DNA of 64,000 nt, taken from positions 186,001 through 250,000 of the forward strand of contig NZ_FXTN01000011.1 of NCBI RefSeq assembly GCF_900182595.1, given 5' to 3'. Origin of the DNA: Pedobacter westerhofensis. Lineage in GTDB: Bacteria; Bacteroidota; Bacteroidia; Sphingobacteriales; Sphingobacteriaceae. Shown here one piece after another: positions 41,936 through 49,794 of the stretch; position 1 is the stretch's first letter, and each line of letters starts with the position of its first letter. Under the pieces are notes generated by a model. The model had not been told where the DNA came from and made no database searches. It saw only the letters and a list, made by a program, of their open reading frames with translations. The position numbers were made by a program, and so were the translations under genes.

Positions 41936-44392
41936 CTAAAACTTAAATGTAATGCTGCCCAGGTACTGACGTGTCATCTGATAAGCAGCGGCATAATTCC
42001 AGTAATGTTCATTACCAAGGTTGTTGCCTTTCAAGCCAAAGCGCCATTTAGGCTGATCATAGAACACGGAAGCATTCAGCAGCAGATAAGACGGAATTTT
42101 CAGCGTATTGAGTGCATCAAAATAGGATTTGTCTACATAGTTACCGCCAAAGCCCAGTCCCACATTTTTGATGTATTCCGAGAACTTATAGCTTACCCAG
42201 AAATTTGCAACATTTTGCGGAGCTGCCTGTACCAGTTTACCAATCAGCGCAGCTGTTCCTTTTGTGGTCTTATTCTCATTATAGGCATAACCTGCAACGA
42301 TATTAAGGCCATTAACAGGATTGGCGATCAGTTCTGCCTCAAATCCCCTGCTCCGCTGGGTACCGTTCTGTACCGTAAAATTCAGGTTATTGCGTAGTTC
42401 AGTATAAGTTGCATTGCTCACACGGATATCATAAAAGCTTACCGATGCTGATAAACGGTGTTCAAAAGCCTCAGCCTTGATACCGCCCTCAAACTGGTTC
42501 GCCTGCCGTGGTTTAAATACTTCGCTGCTGCCATCAGGCTGGGTAACCGGCCCTACATTGGAAAATCCGTTCATGTAATTGGCAAACAAACTTAGCTGGT
42601 CTTTTACCAGCTGGTACACCAATCCAAATTTGGGCGACAGAGCGGTCTGGTTGTAATTATTTTTAGCAGCAACACCATTGGTCAGGGTTGGTTTATTCTT
42701 AAAACGGTCTACACGCAAGCTCATCATCGCCTCCAGCTTATCGGTAATATTGAGCACGTCTGAGGCATAGGCACTGTAAATATCTTGTTTTGCAGATACT
42801 GAACTGTAAGTACCATTGGCAGCCAGCAGATTGTATTTTGGCAGGTCTACCGCCGCAAAGGGCTTGGTGATATCAGGAATAACATCATAAGCGATCTGGT
42901 TGGAGTAACGCTGTTTGCCGTCATATGTGAAAACATCCAGGCCGGCAACCAGACGGTTACGCAGTGACCCTAATTTAAAATCTCCGGTAAAGTTCTGCTG
43001 GAAGTCGATCGAGTTGAAATCACGCGGCCCGAAATCCAGGATACTGCGTGCCACGCTTGTTGCCGTCAGGTATACCGGGTACATCTGCAGGCTTCGTTCT
43101 ACGTGGTTATTACTGTAGGCAACCTGGGTAGTAGATTTCCAGTTGTCGGATATTTTATAATCGCCCTGTGTGTAAAAGTTCCTTGAACTTAAGCGGGCGT
43201 CTATATTCTCACCGCCGTAACTGGTACGATAATCAAGCGGAACATCCTTCAGGCTCGTGAACAGTCCCGCATTGAATGTAGGATAGGGATTCTGGGTTTT
43301 GTTCTGCGTAAAAATCTCCGCATCAAATAATAATGTCAAACGGTCATCTACTTTGTAGGATAAGCTTGGTGCAAAAGTAAAGCTGCGGTTATGACCGATA
43401 TTCTGGAAACTGCCTTCATTGTGATAAGCCGTATTTACGCGCAGTAAAACGCTTTTATCTGCATTGAGCGGACTGTTGATATCTGCTGTGACCCTGCTTA
43501 AATTGTAGCTGCCCACGGTACTGGAGATCTCGCCCTTAAAGGTATCGAAAGGTTTTTTCGTCACCTGGTTGATCAGTCCCCCGAAGGAAACAATACTGGA
43601 ACCAAATAAAGTGCCCGATGGCCCTTTGATTATTTCTGCACGTTCAATATTGATCGGATCAACAGAAGACCATGCCTGTGCGGCCATCCCGTTCCTCACC
43701 GATGTACTTACACTAAAACCACGCAGGTATACACCGATCGTCCCTGCAGGGGTTACTCCGGGTACTACACCGGGCGAATTCCAGAGCGCGTCTTTATAAT
43801 CCACAACCATTTGTTCCTGCATCAGTTCCTTGCTCACCACAGAGTACACCTGCGGATTTTCGAGGTTAGACAGGGGCATGCGCGCAACATACTCGCTTTT
43901 TTTACCGGCAAACTTATTCGGCTTGTCGCCGCCTATCACAACTTCTTTCAGCTGCTCATGGTTTTCTGAGAGCACAAAATCAACCACAAGGGTTTCACCG
44001 GCTTTCAGTTCAACTGTTTTGCTTTGTGGGACCAGCCCTACATACCGGGTGGTCAGCGTATAGTTACCCGGCAGGACCCGGTTGATCTGGTAGTTCCCTT
44101 TCTTGTCAACAGCAGTACTTTTGGAGGCGCCTTTTAAGCCAATTGTTACAAATTCTGCCGGCTGTCCGTCAGAAGTAGTTACAGTACCTCTGATACTGCC
44201 GCTTTGCTGTATGTTAATGGATTGCGCCAGCTTAACTGATTGCTCCTGGCTGCCGGCAGCCGTTTGGTTATCAGAGGACTGTGCGAATGCGGGTGAAGAA
44301 AGGCACAGCAGGAAAAGAGAGGCAAGGGTAAGGCTTGGTTTTTTGAGATAGAATAAGATAGATCTATTACTGCATAGTAATAAAGAATTCAT
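41936..44392 (-). CDS. TonB-dependent siderophore-type receptor
   Basis: An 818-residue outer-membrane receptor. The signal peptide ends AFA/QSS (about 38). Domains: a carboxypeptidase-like beta domain (about 65-145, GTVTTSDGQPAEFVTIGLKG), a plug (about 165-290) with ERAEIIKGPSGTLFGSS and FGGLINQVTKKP, and a barrel ending QYLGSITFKF with the usual terminal phenylalanine. The plug sequence matches the FhuA/FpvA-like siderophore group more than the SusC group. No SusD is present; the partner is a DUF4198 protein. A palindrome in its 5' region may be a metal-responsive operator. Confidence 0.92.
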   Translation of the reverse strand: MNSLLLCSNRSILFYLKKPSLTLASLFLLCLSSPAFAQSSDNQTAAGSQEQSVKLAQSINIQQSGSIRGTVTTSDGQPAEFVTIGLKGASKSTAVDKKGNYQINRVLPGNYTLTTRYVGLVPQSKTVELKAGETLVVDFVLSENHEQLKEVVIGGDKPNKFAGKKSEYVARMPLSNLENPQVYSVVSKELMQEQMVVDYKDALWNSPGVVPGVTPAGTIGVYLRGFSVSTSVRNGMAAQAWSSVDPINIERAEIIKGPSGTLFGSSIVSFGGLINQVTKKPFDTFKGEISSTVGSYNLSRVTADINSPLNADKSVLLRVNTAYHNEGSFQNIGHNRSFTFAPSLSYKVDDRLTLLFDAEIFTQNKTQNPYPTFNAGLFTSLKDVPLDYRTSYGGENIDARLSSRNFYTQGDYKISDNWKSTTQVAYSNNHVERSLQMYPVYLTATSVARSILDFGPRDFNSIDFQQNFTGDFKLGSLRNRLVAGLDVFTYDGKQRYSNQIAYDVIPDITKPFAAVDLPKYNLLAANGTYSSVSAKQDIYSAYASDVLNITDKLEAMMSLRVDRFKNKPTLTNGVAAKNNYNQTALSPKFGLVYQLVKDQLSLFANYMNGFSNVGPVTQPDGSSEVFKPRQANQFEGGIKAEAFEHRLSASVSFYDIRVSNATYTELRNNLNFTVQNGTQRSRGFEAELIANPVNGLNIVAGYAYNENKTTKGTAALIGKLVQAAPQNVANFWVSYKFSEYIKNVGLGFGGNYVDKSYFDALNTLKIPSYLLLNASVFYDQPKWRFGLKGNNLGNEHYWNYAAAYQMTRQYLGSITFKF

Positions 44393-44437
44393 AATTTTGT
44401 TTGAATGATTAATTGATTGAAAGATGAATTATCATGG

Positions 44438-44468
44438 GCCGGTGTGATGTTTGGCGACGAGCACCGGC
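44438..44468 (-). promoter_or_regulatory. Hairpin in the leader of the siderophore receptor gene
   Basis: GCCGGTG (44438-44444) and CACCGGC (44462-44468) form a 7-bp GC-rich stem with a 17-base loop about 46 bases before the start codon. I could not match it to a known riboswitch class. Confidence 0.4.
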
Positions 44469-44529
44469 TTTCTTAAATCCTATCTTTCAGGGAGGAGCTA
44501 AATGGATTTTCATACCGCAAAGAAAAGCG

Positions 44530-44553
44530 TTATTTAGAATAAATCCAAACTAA
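44530..44553. promoter_or_regulatory. Candidate operator (imperfect inverted repeat) of the receptor gene
   Basis: TTATTTAGAAT (44530-44540) and ATCCAAACTAA (44543-44553) face each other around AA; comparing one arm with the reverse complement of the other, 8 of 11 positions agree. AT-rich inverted repeats of this kind are expected for Fur- or DtxR-type iron regulators before siderophore receptors. The identity of the regulator is inference. Confidence 0.4.
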
Positions 44554-44560
44554 GATTTAA

Positions 44561-44707
44561 CTATCTCAATAAAATAACGAGAATCAGGCTGAATATAACC
44601 AGCATAGCACCTACATCGAGCCATCCAAAGTGGAATATTTTATCAATGTGCAGCTCAGCCTCCTCTCCCCGGATCCAAGCCCTTAGAAAACAAATGAATT
44701 GATTCAT
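44561..44707 (-). CDS. Small membrane protein, 48 residues
   Basis: A short frame with ATG at 44705-44707 and stop at 44561-44563. It starts MNQFICFLRAWIRGEEAELH and ends with a hydrophobic helix (GAMLVIFSLILVILLR, about 33-48), a plausible single-span membrane protein with a charged N-terminus. It lies upstream of the siderophore receptor in the same direction, in an otherwise empty 555-base gap. Amino-acid composition looks coding rather than random AT-rich DNA, but I recognise no family and it could be chance. Confidence 0.4.
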   Translation of the reverse strand: MNQFICFLRAWIRGEEAELHIDKIFHFGWLDVGAMLVIFSLILVILLR

Positions 44708-44947
44708 TTCTGTTATAATTTCATTTTCTTTATAAGAAAGAACCGGTAGCCTGGCTCCCGGCTGGTCTTTCAGAAAAATATTAGTTTGATGATCAATCTA
44801 CTGATATCTGTGGCCGATTTGAATATTGCTTGAACCTTACATCAAATCCTTTCTTGTTATGGTAAACTAAACCTTATAATTTACAAAATGTATTTCTAAA
44901 ACAATAAATTTTGCAAATTAATTTTACTTTAAGTGTTCTTAATTTTA

Positions 44948-45709
44948 TTAAAGTGGCTTTATGAGCTCTTTCAAAGTATTCAGGTTCGCGACTGCCTCTC
45001 CCATCGTATTGTTAAAATAAGTGTAAACTGTTTTCCCCTCAGCCAGCCAGTCGTTAATATAACCGGCATATTCTGCCAGGAGATCTGTCTCATAGCTCCC
45101 CCTGTAGCTCCCGTCCGGACCATGAAAACGTAAATACACAAAAGCAAGATCAGATTCCAGCATCGGCGTAACAGCCGGCGGTTTATCCTGGATCACCATC
45201 GCCATGCGCTGATTTTCCAGCATGCCGTACACATCCTCATGGTACAGGGAAACATGCCTGAACTCTACGGCGATTTTCCATTCTTCAGCAGGATCATTTT
45301 CACGCAGGATTTCCGTAAGCAACATCAGCTGTTTTAGGTTACCGATCCGTACGCTGGGAGGGAGCTGAACCAGCAGGCAGCCTTTTTTATCTCCCGCAGC
45401 AGCGATCACGTTCATGAACTTTTTGATCAGCTCAGGATCAAAAGCAAGCCCTTTGTTGTGGGTAATCTCTTTAAAAAGTTTATAGCTGAACCTGAAATCG
45501 ACCGGCACCTCAGCCGCCCAGCGCTGTACCGTAGATGCCATCGGAATTTTATAAAAAGAACTGTTCACCTCGATACTGTTCATCAGTGAGCCATAAAAGC
45601 ACAGCCTGCTTTTATCCTGAAATTCAGGCGGATAAAAAAGCTTGTTCCGTACAGGCAACAATAAACCGCTTGTACCTGAAAAGTAACCGGGGACAGATAT
45701 TTCTTCCAT
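44948..45709 (-). CDS. DUF72 family protein
   Basis: A 253-residue TIM-barrel-like protein of the DUF72 (YecE) family. Landmarks in order: GTSGLLLPVRNKLFYPPEF, FYGSLMNSIEVNSSFYKIPMASTVQRWAAEVP, FRFSYKLFKEITHNKGL, CLLVQLPPSVRIG, WKIAVEFRHVSLYHEDVYGML, and C-terminal FVYLRFHGPDGSYRGSYETDLL. No biochemical function is established for the family. It lies 32 bases after a small DsrE-like gene and is probably co-transcribed with it. Confidence 0.92.
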   Translation of the reverse strand: MEEISVPGYFSGTSGLLLPVRNKLFYPPEFQDKSRLCFYGSLMNSIEVNSSFYKIPMASTVQRWAAEVPVDFRFSYKLFKEITHNKGLAFDPELIKKFMNVIAAAGDKKGCLLVQLPPSVRIGNLKQLMLLTEILRENDPAEEWKIAVEFRHVSLYHEDVYGMLENQRMAMVIQDKPPAVTPMLESDLAFVYLRFHGPDGSYRGSYETDLLAEYAGYINDWLAEGKTVYTYFNNTMGEAVANLNTLKELIKPL

Positions 45710-45741
45710 AGCCCTATAAACTCATCACAGAAAAAATTGTT

Positions 45742-46104
45742 TTACAGCGAGATAAAACGCTCTGGCCTGTCCTCTCCCAGAGCAGCATAAAAATCCGGAA
45801 AGCAGCCAATCTCCGCACCATCCAAAATCGTGGTGACAACGCATTCTGTTGGTTTAGGTAAAGGCTGATATGCAAATCCTGTCGATTTTTCGGCCTTCAT
45901 CAGCACAATATTCTTCTCTCGCGACAGCTGCGCAAGGCGCTGCCCGATTTCGTTATCCATACTGAGCGCAATCGCATTCTCATTAAAAAAACACATGGCC
46001 ACTACTTTAAAACTGTGGGTATTGCTCTCTAATTCAGGTAAGATCGATTGGATCAAACGCTGTAATCCTGTATTTGGGGAAAGAAAAAAGTAAGCTATGG
46101 TCAT
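45742..46104 (-). CDS. Small DsrE-like protein
   Basis: A 120-residue cytoplasmic protein with an alpha/beta layout: IAYFFLSPNTGLQRLIQSILPELES, FKVVAMCFFNENAIALSMDNEIGQRLAQLSREKNIVLM, and CVVTTILDGAEIGCFPDFYAAL. The pattern of a flexible effector loop followed by helix and strand resembles small DsrE/SaoD-type proteins. The link is weak, and the sulfur-transfer cysteine typical of DsrE is not at an obvious position. It is the first gene of a two-gene unit with the DUF72 gene and is divergent from a TetR regulator. Confidence 0.6.
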   Translation of the reverse strand: MTIAYFFLSPNTGLQRLIQSILPELESNTHSFKVVAMCFFNENAIALSMDNEIGQRLAQLSREKNIVLMKAEKSTGFAYQPLPKPTECVVTTILDGAEIGCFPDFYAALGEDRPERFISL

Positions 46105-46141
46105 CGGTACAAAAGAACAGAAGTGGGTCCAGGCTTACAAT

Positions 46142-46154
46142 CCCCTATTAGGGG
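46142..46154. promoter_or_regulatory. GC-rich short palindrome in the divergent promoter region
   Basis: CCCCTA (46142-46147), T, TAGGGG (46149-46154) stands out in an AT-rich 209-base spacer between the DsrE-like gene and the TetR gene. It may be an operator or a short REP-like unit; a similar CTCCCTTAGGGGG occurs at about 41102-41114. Confidence 0.35.
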
Positions 46155-46278
46155 GATCAGTCCGTCTATATGCAAGCTGCCAAAAAACTATATTTGCAGT
46201 ACCATACCATGCAAAAGAAAAACACTCAAATGCCTGTGAACACATTACTTTCGGGAACCAGGGAAGGAATTTATTAAT

Positions 46279-46309
46279 TTGGAACATTCGGTTTGATATA
46301 ATAGCTTTG
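46279..46309 (+). promoter_or_regulatory. Consensus Bacteroidota promoter of the TetR gene
   Basis: TTG (46279-46281), 20 bases, then TAGCTTTG (46302-46309): an exact match to TTG-N19-21-TAnnTTTG. The start codon begins four bases after the -7 box, so the message is predicted to be leaderless. Confidence 0.75.
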
Positions 46310-46313
46310 TGCC

Positions 46314-46892
46314 ATGCCGCGTCTTAAAGAATTTGATTACGACCAGAAACTGGAAACAGCAAGAAATCTTTTTTGGGAAAAAGGGTACAATGCAACCTCG
46401 ATGCACGACCTGGTGGATACGCTGAAGCTAAACCGCAGCAGCATCTATGATACCTATGGCAATAAACACACGCTATTTATCAAATGCCTGAACAGCTATA
46501 TCCTTAAAAAAGAAGGAGATTACCAGGCAGCAGCAGCAAAAGCAAATTCGCCCCTGGAGGCTGTTCAGCTCATTATCAAAAGTGTGGTCAAAAACATGGT
46601 ACTGGAAGAAAAAACCTGTATGTCTGTGAAAACAACTTTTGAACTGGGCCAAACAGATCCGGAAACACAGGCGCTATTAAACAACCAGGCTAAAAATTCT
46701 GTCAGATTATTCTCCGGGCTCCTGCAAACAGCCAAAGACCAGGGAGAGCTTGCACAGGATAAAGATCCCGAAATGATTGCGCATTTCATTGTAGCCTCCT
46801 TTAGTTCATTATGGAATGCAGATATTCTTTTTAAGGATAAAAAATTAACAAAAAAACTCCTTGATCATTTAATAGGAACCATAGCAGGCTAA
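46314..46892 (+). CDS. TetR/AcrR family transcriptional regulator
   Basis: A 192-residue repressor-type protein. The N-terminal helix-turn-helix spans about 8-50 (ETARNLFWEKGYNATSMHDLVDTLKLNRSSIYDTYGNKHTLFIKCL). The ligand-binding helical domain follows, with a cysteine in EEKTCMSVKTTFELGQTDPE at the position where many TetR proteins have GC(F/L). It is a clear paralogue of the TetR encoded at 48111-48689. Its gene carries a perfect -33/-7 promoter just before the ATG. Likely targets are adjacent genes, either the divergent DsrE-like/DUF72 unit or itself; this is inference. Confidence 0.9.
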   Translation: MPRLKEFDYDQKLETARNLFWEKGYNATSMHDLVDTLKLNRSSIYDTYGNKHTLFIKCLNSYILKKEGDYQAAAAKANSPLEAVQLIIKSVVKNMVLEEKTCMSVKTTFELGQTDPETQALLNNQAKNSVRLFSGLLQTAKDQGELAQDKDPEMIAHFIVASFSSLWNADILFKDKKLTKKLLDHLIGTIAG

Positions 46893-46916
46893 TTCATTGT
46901 GGCAGCCTTGATGTGA

Positions 46917-47924
46917 TTAAAAATCAGTGATACGAACATCCAACAGTGACTTCAGCAGCTCTGCCCCGTAGGCAGAAGCAGGAGATTGAAATCCTGGTTG
47001 GTATGCTCCGCTCAGAGCGCGGCTAACTATCTCTACTGCAGAAGTAACCGTAGGCATATAACCATCCTGTGTATCTGCCATTGACCGCACAATCGTTCCA
47101 TCCTCATCTGTAATTTCCACGAGGATCTTGCTTCGCGCTGAGCCGGCCCCCGCTTGTGGCTGCCCCTCTTCAAATTTCACAGTTGCGTTACCGCCTGTAG
47201 CTGCAGGAACCGCCATTGAAAAATATTCCTCGATATCAGGAATGCCCGTTGATTTATAACTGAGCACAACACCGCCCAGTGGCATCAGTGAAAAATCCTC
47301 AGGGCCATCGCCTAGATCAAAAACAGCAGATGGAGCTTCATCCAGTTTTTTGATCAGGCCATTCTTCCTGACCAAGAGTCCGGCACCAATAATATTAGCG
47401 CTGCTGGCTACCGAGCCGGGCGTAAAGCCTCCTGAGTACTTAAATGCTACCCGCATTTTAACCGGATTTTTTACCCGGTTTGCGGTATGTAAAACCAGGG
47501 GATCATAGGTAGCGAACAATCCTGCGCCAGATAACAACATGATACCTGCTGCTTTTGCTGCGGCATCTTTAGATTCGGCAAGGCGATAAATATCAACTTC
47601 GGCTGTGATATCAAAATAGTGGACCTTAAACTTTATGGATGCTTCCATTGCCTGCTCAGCAGTTTCGCTAAAGGGCCCGGCTATGTTCAGCAAAGCAGTT
47701 TTACCTTCCAGGCTTCTTTTCCATCCCTCAGCATCATCTATTGAAAATACATGGTAGGGAACGCTGAGTTCAGCAGCAAGGGCTGCTAATTTTTCCTCAT
47801 TTCTGCCGGCAATTTCGAAATCCAGGCCTCTGCGGGCGGCTTCTTTAACAATTAATGTACCGGTGTATCCGGTTGCACCGTAAATCAGTAATTTTCCTTC
47901 TGAAGTATGCTGTAAGTTATTTAT
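46917..47924 (-). CDS. Saccharopine-dehydrogenase-like oxidoreductase without a standard start codon
   Basis: The minus-strand frame encodes the Rossmann start EGKLLIYGATGYTGTLIVKE, IAGRNEEKLAALAAEL, then LLNIAGPFSETAEQAMEAS and a C-terminal catalytic-like domain, as in NAD(P)-binding saccharopine dehydrogenase / trans-acting enoyl reductase family proteins. No ATG, GTG or TTG precedes the Rossmann motif after the upstream in-frame stop. The best fit is ATA at 47924-47922, giving MNNLQHTSEGKLLIYG (335 residues). A conventional gene caller would start at TTG 47693 and lose the dinucleotide-binding domain. It may be a start-lost gene or use AUA. A TetR half-operator lies about 120 bases upstream. 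Confidence 0.72.
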   Translation of the reverse strand: MNNLQHTSEGKLLIYGATGYTGTLIVKEAARRGLDFEIAGRNEEKLAALAAELSVPYHVFSIDDAEGWKRSLEGKTALLNIAGPFSETAEQAMEASIKFKVHYFDITAEVDIYRLAESKDAAAKAAGIMLLSGAGLFATYDPLVLHTANRVKNPVKMRVAFKYSGGFTPGSVASSANIIGAGLLVRKNGLIKKLDEAPSAVFDLGDGPEDFSLMPLGGVVLSYKSTGIPDIEEYFSMAVPAATGGNATVKFEEGQPQAGAGSARSKILVEITDEDGTIVRSMADTQDGYMPTVTSAVEIVSRALSGAYQPGFQSPASAYGAELLKSLLDVRITDF

Positions 47925-48045
47925 ATGATTTAATTTTCTGTAATATTTGTTTCAGAATTAAAGCAACAGAGATGATTTCATTCCAAATAAAAACGAATCT
48001 AATGCTTTATTTTCACAGCAAACCTAAGTTAAATGTAAAACAAAC

Positions 48046-48068
48046 GTTTCAGATTAGTGTCATTTTAA
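48046..48068. promoter_or_regulatory. Second copy of the TetR operator motif
   Basis: GTTTCAGATTAGTGTCATTTT (from 48046) repeats, with two substitutions and one inserted T, the sequence GTTTTAGATTAATGTCATTT at 48726, which forms half of the palindrome before the TetR gene. Its position upstream of the saccharopine-dehydrogenase-like gene suggests that gene is a target of the same repressor. A minus-strand -7-like TAGGTTTG lies nearby. Confidence 0.5.
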
Positions 48069-48110
48069 ACTTACTCCAGGAGCATCATCCCCGATTGGGA
48101 CTGAAGAAAT

Positions 48111-48689
48111 TTATTCTGAAAACTGGGAAATCAGGTATTTGGCCATTTTTTTGATCCTGACCGGGTCTTTGTGAATGATATAGGATTCGTGCCATCCTGT
48201 AAAGTTGCTGATGATGAAATTCGTAATGGTTTCAGCGTCAGCCTTGGTGACGATCTCTTTTTGTTCAATAGCCTTTTGGACGAGATTTAACAAAAACTCA
48301 TGCGTGAACTCACTGTCTTCCCTGAGCAAAGCCATTACATCAGGATCAGTGCCAGCGAGTTCAAAGGTGGTTTTTATAGCCAGGCAATGGTTATCACTGT
48401 AAAGTATAGTATTTACACAATCATTGATCATACCGGTGATTGCTTTCAGCGGAGACTTAATTTTTGATGAATGTGCCGACGCTTCCTTCATCCGGCCATG
48501 TACATAATTGGTAATACACCTCACAAAAAGCTGGTGTTTATCACCAATTGTATTATAAAGGCTGCTGCTGTTAATCTGCATCGCTTCCGTCAGGTCGCGC
48601 ATAGAAGCACCATTGTAGCCCTTCTTCCAAAAAACTTCCATCGCTTTTTGAATTGCCTTTTCTTCATCAAATTCAACGTTCCTTGCCAT
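48111..48689 (-). CDS. TetR/AcrR family transcriptional regulator
   Basis: A 192-residue regulator from ATG 48689 (MARNVEFDEEKAIQKAMEVF); the frame extends seven codons upstream but overlaps its own promoter. The helix-turn-helix is AMEVFWKKGYNGASMRDLTEAMQINSSSLYNTIGDKHQLFVRCI (about 15-58). The C-terminal domain includes NHCLAIKTTFELAGTDPDVMALL, parallel to the other TetR in this window, with the cysteine conserved. The palindrome AATCTGAAA...TTTTAGATT just upstream of its -7 box is a probable autorepression site, and a second copy of the motif lies before the next gene. Confidence 0.9.
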   Translation of the reverse strand: MARNVEFDEEKAIQKAMEVFWKKGYNGASMRDLTEAMQINSSSLYNTIGDKHQLFVRCITNYVHGRMKEASAHSSKIKSPLKAITGMINDCVNTILYSDNHCLAIKTTFELAGTDPDVMALLREDSEFTHEFLLNLVQKAIEQKEIVTKADAETITNFIISNFTGWHESYIIHKDPVRIKKMAKYLISQFSE

Positions 48690-48698
48690 ATTCTTCCT

Positions 48699-48747
48699 CA
48701 AAGATAGCACAAATCTGAAATGTATGTTTTAGATTAATGTCATTTAA
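48699..48747 (-). promoter_or_regulatory. TetR promoter with overlapping operator
   Basis: On the minus strand the -7 box TATCTTTG (48706-48699) lies nine bases before the ATG. Directly upstream are the arms AATCTGAAA (48712-48720) and TTTTAGATT (48727-48735), 8 of 9 matching, around six bases. The outer part overlaps the 3' end of the esterase gene. Confidence 0.65.
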
Positions 48748-49750
48748 CGCGCATCTCCGATGACCCGGTCGAAAGTTTGAAAAATCTCACAGCCTCTCTG
48801 GGCGCATCCAGGTCTCCCGTTACAGTTCCCATTAACCGCGGGAACCTGGCTGTTTGCTGTGGCACTACATGTCCACCACCATTTACCGTGTATAGCTCTA
48901 CTACCGGCTCAGCCTCACGCAGCCATACCTCCTGATCAACTGAGCTTGGATCGCTTTCAACTCTATGAGGCAATCGTACGGCATCTTTAACTTTAACAGC
49001 CCTGCCTGCCTGTGCAAAACGTTCTGCGGTTGCCCTGGCTGAAAGTACATATCCAAAATTTTGTCCAAAAAAGAATATTTTGCCTCCCTCATAGGGAACG
49101 ATAGGATCGCTGGTACCATTCACCAGCATGATCCGGGAAGTGATGTTATCAATCCTGCCGTTAAAATTATCAGGCGTTGGCAGAGAGGCGCCTATTGCTG
49201 CAATTGCATTCAGCAGCTGTGGTTGTTCAATCGCCATTCTGTATGCCATCCCCCCGCCGTTGGAATAACCAAACGCAAACACTTTCTGCGGATCAACCCC
49301 ATAACCTGATTCATATTTCCTGACGAGGGAGGTGAGAAATCCAACGTCATCAATATTCTGCTTTTTAGCAGGATAAGGCGCGTTCCTGCGACAATCATTC
49401 CAGTTTTTTTTATAGCCGTCGGGATATAAGACGATAAAATTATGATCATCAGCCATCTGATCAAACTCGTAACCTGTCCACTGGCGGATCCTGTCGCCAT
49501 CAATCCCGGATCCATGTAAAACAATAATCAACCCCGGTTTACTGCTTTTAACCACAGATCTTGGAACGTAGCTGAGGTACGTTCTTTCGTAATTATCCCA
49601 TTTAATCATTTCCTTTTCTATACTGGCACTTAATTTCGGAGCTTTCATGTAAGGCACGTACAACCAATAAAAAAAAGCGATCAACCCGAGAATCATCAGA
49701 CAACCAATAGCAGAGACTGTTATTATCATAATTTTTTTAAATATTTTCAT
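48740..49750 (-). CDS. PHB-depolymerase/feruloyl-esterase-like hydrolase, membrane-anchored
   Basis: A 336-residue alpha/beta hydrolase with an N-terminal hydrophobic anchor (about 8-30, IMIITVSAIGCLMILGLIAFFYW). Motifs: LIIVLHGSGIDGDRIRQWTGYEFDQMADDHNFIVLYPDG, nucleophile serine in FAFGYSNGGGMAYRMA, aspartate in VNGTSDPIVPYEGG, and histidine in GGGHVVPQ. This order fits the esterase/PHB depolymerase group that also includes feruloyl esterases and LpqC-like proteins. It is divergent from an HxlR repressor gene with a long palindrome between them, so HxlR control is likely. Its stop codon overlaps the TetR operator motif. Confidence 0.88.
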   Translation of the reverse strand: MKIFKKIMIITVSAIGCLMILGLIAFFYWLYVPYMKAPKLSASIEKEMIKWDNYERTYLSYVPRSVVKSSKPGLIIVLHGSGIDGDRIRQWTGYEFDQMADDHNFIVLYPDGYKKNWNDCRRNAPYPAKKQNIDDVGFLTSLVRKYESGYGVDPQKVFAFGYSNGGGMAYRMAIEQPQLLNAIAAIGASLPTPDNFNGRIDNITSRIMLVNGTSDPIVPYEGGKIFFFGQNFGYVLSARATAERFAQAGRAVKVKDAVRLPHRVESDPSSVDQEVWLREAEPVVELYTVNGGGHVVPQQTARFPRLMGTVTGDLDAPREAVRFFKLSTGSSEMRVK

Positions 49751-49794
49751 GTTGAAGGCAAAGATATGTACATTAGCTATTCAATTAATAGCAG

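Noticed and set aside
44393..44530. Leader of the siderophore receptor as a SAM or cobalamin riboswitch
   Set aside because: The hairpin is present, but none of the conserved SAM-I or cobalamin aptamer strands could be found; kept only as an unnamed leader structure.
47855..48154. Plus-strand 99-codon frame between the oxidoreductase and TetR genes
   Set aside because: Overlaps the antisense of the Rossmann domain and the operator region, has no recognisable features, and is highly basic and AT-rich.
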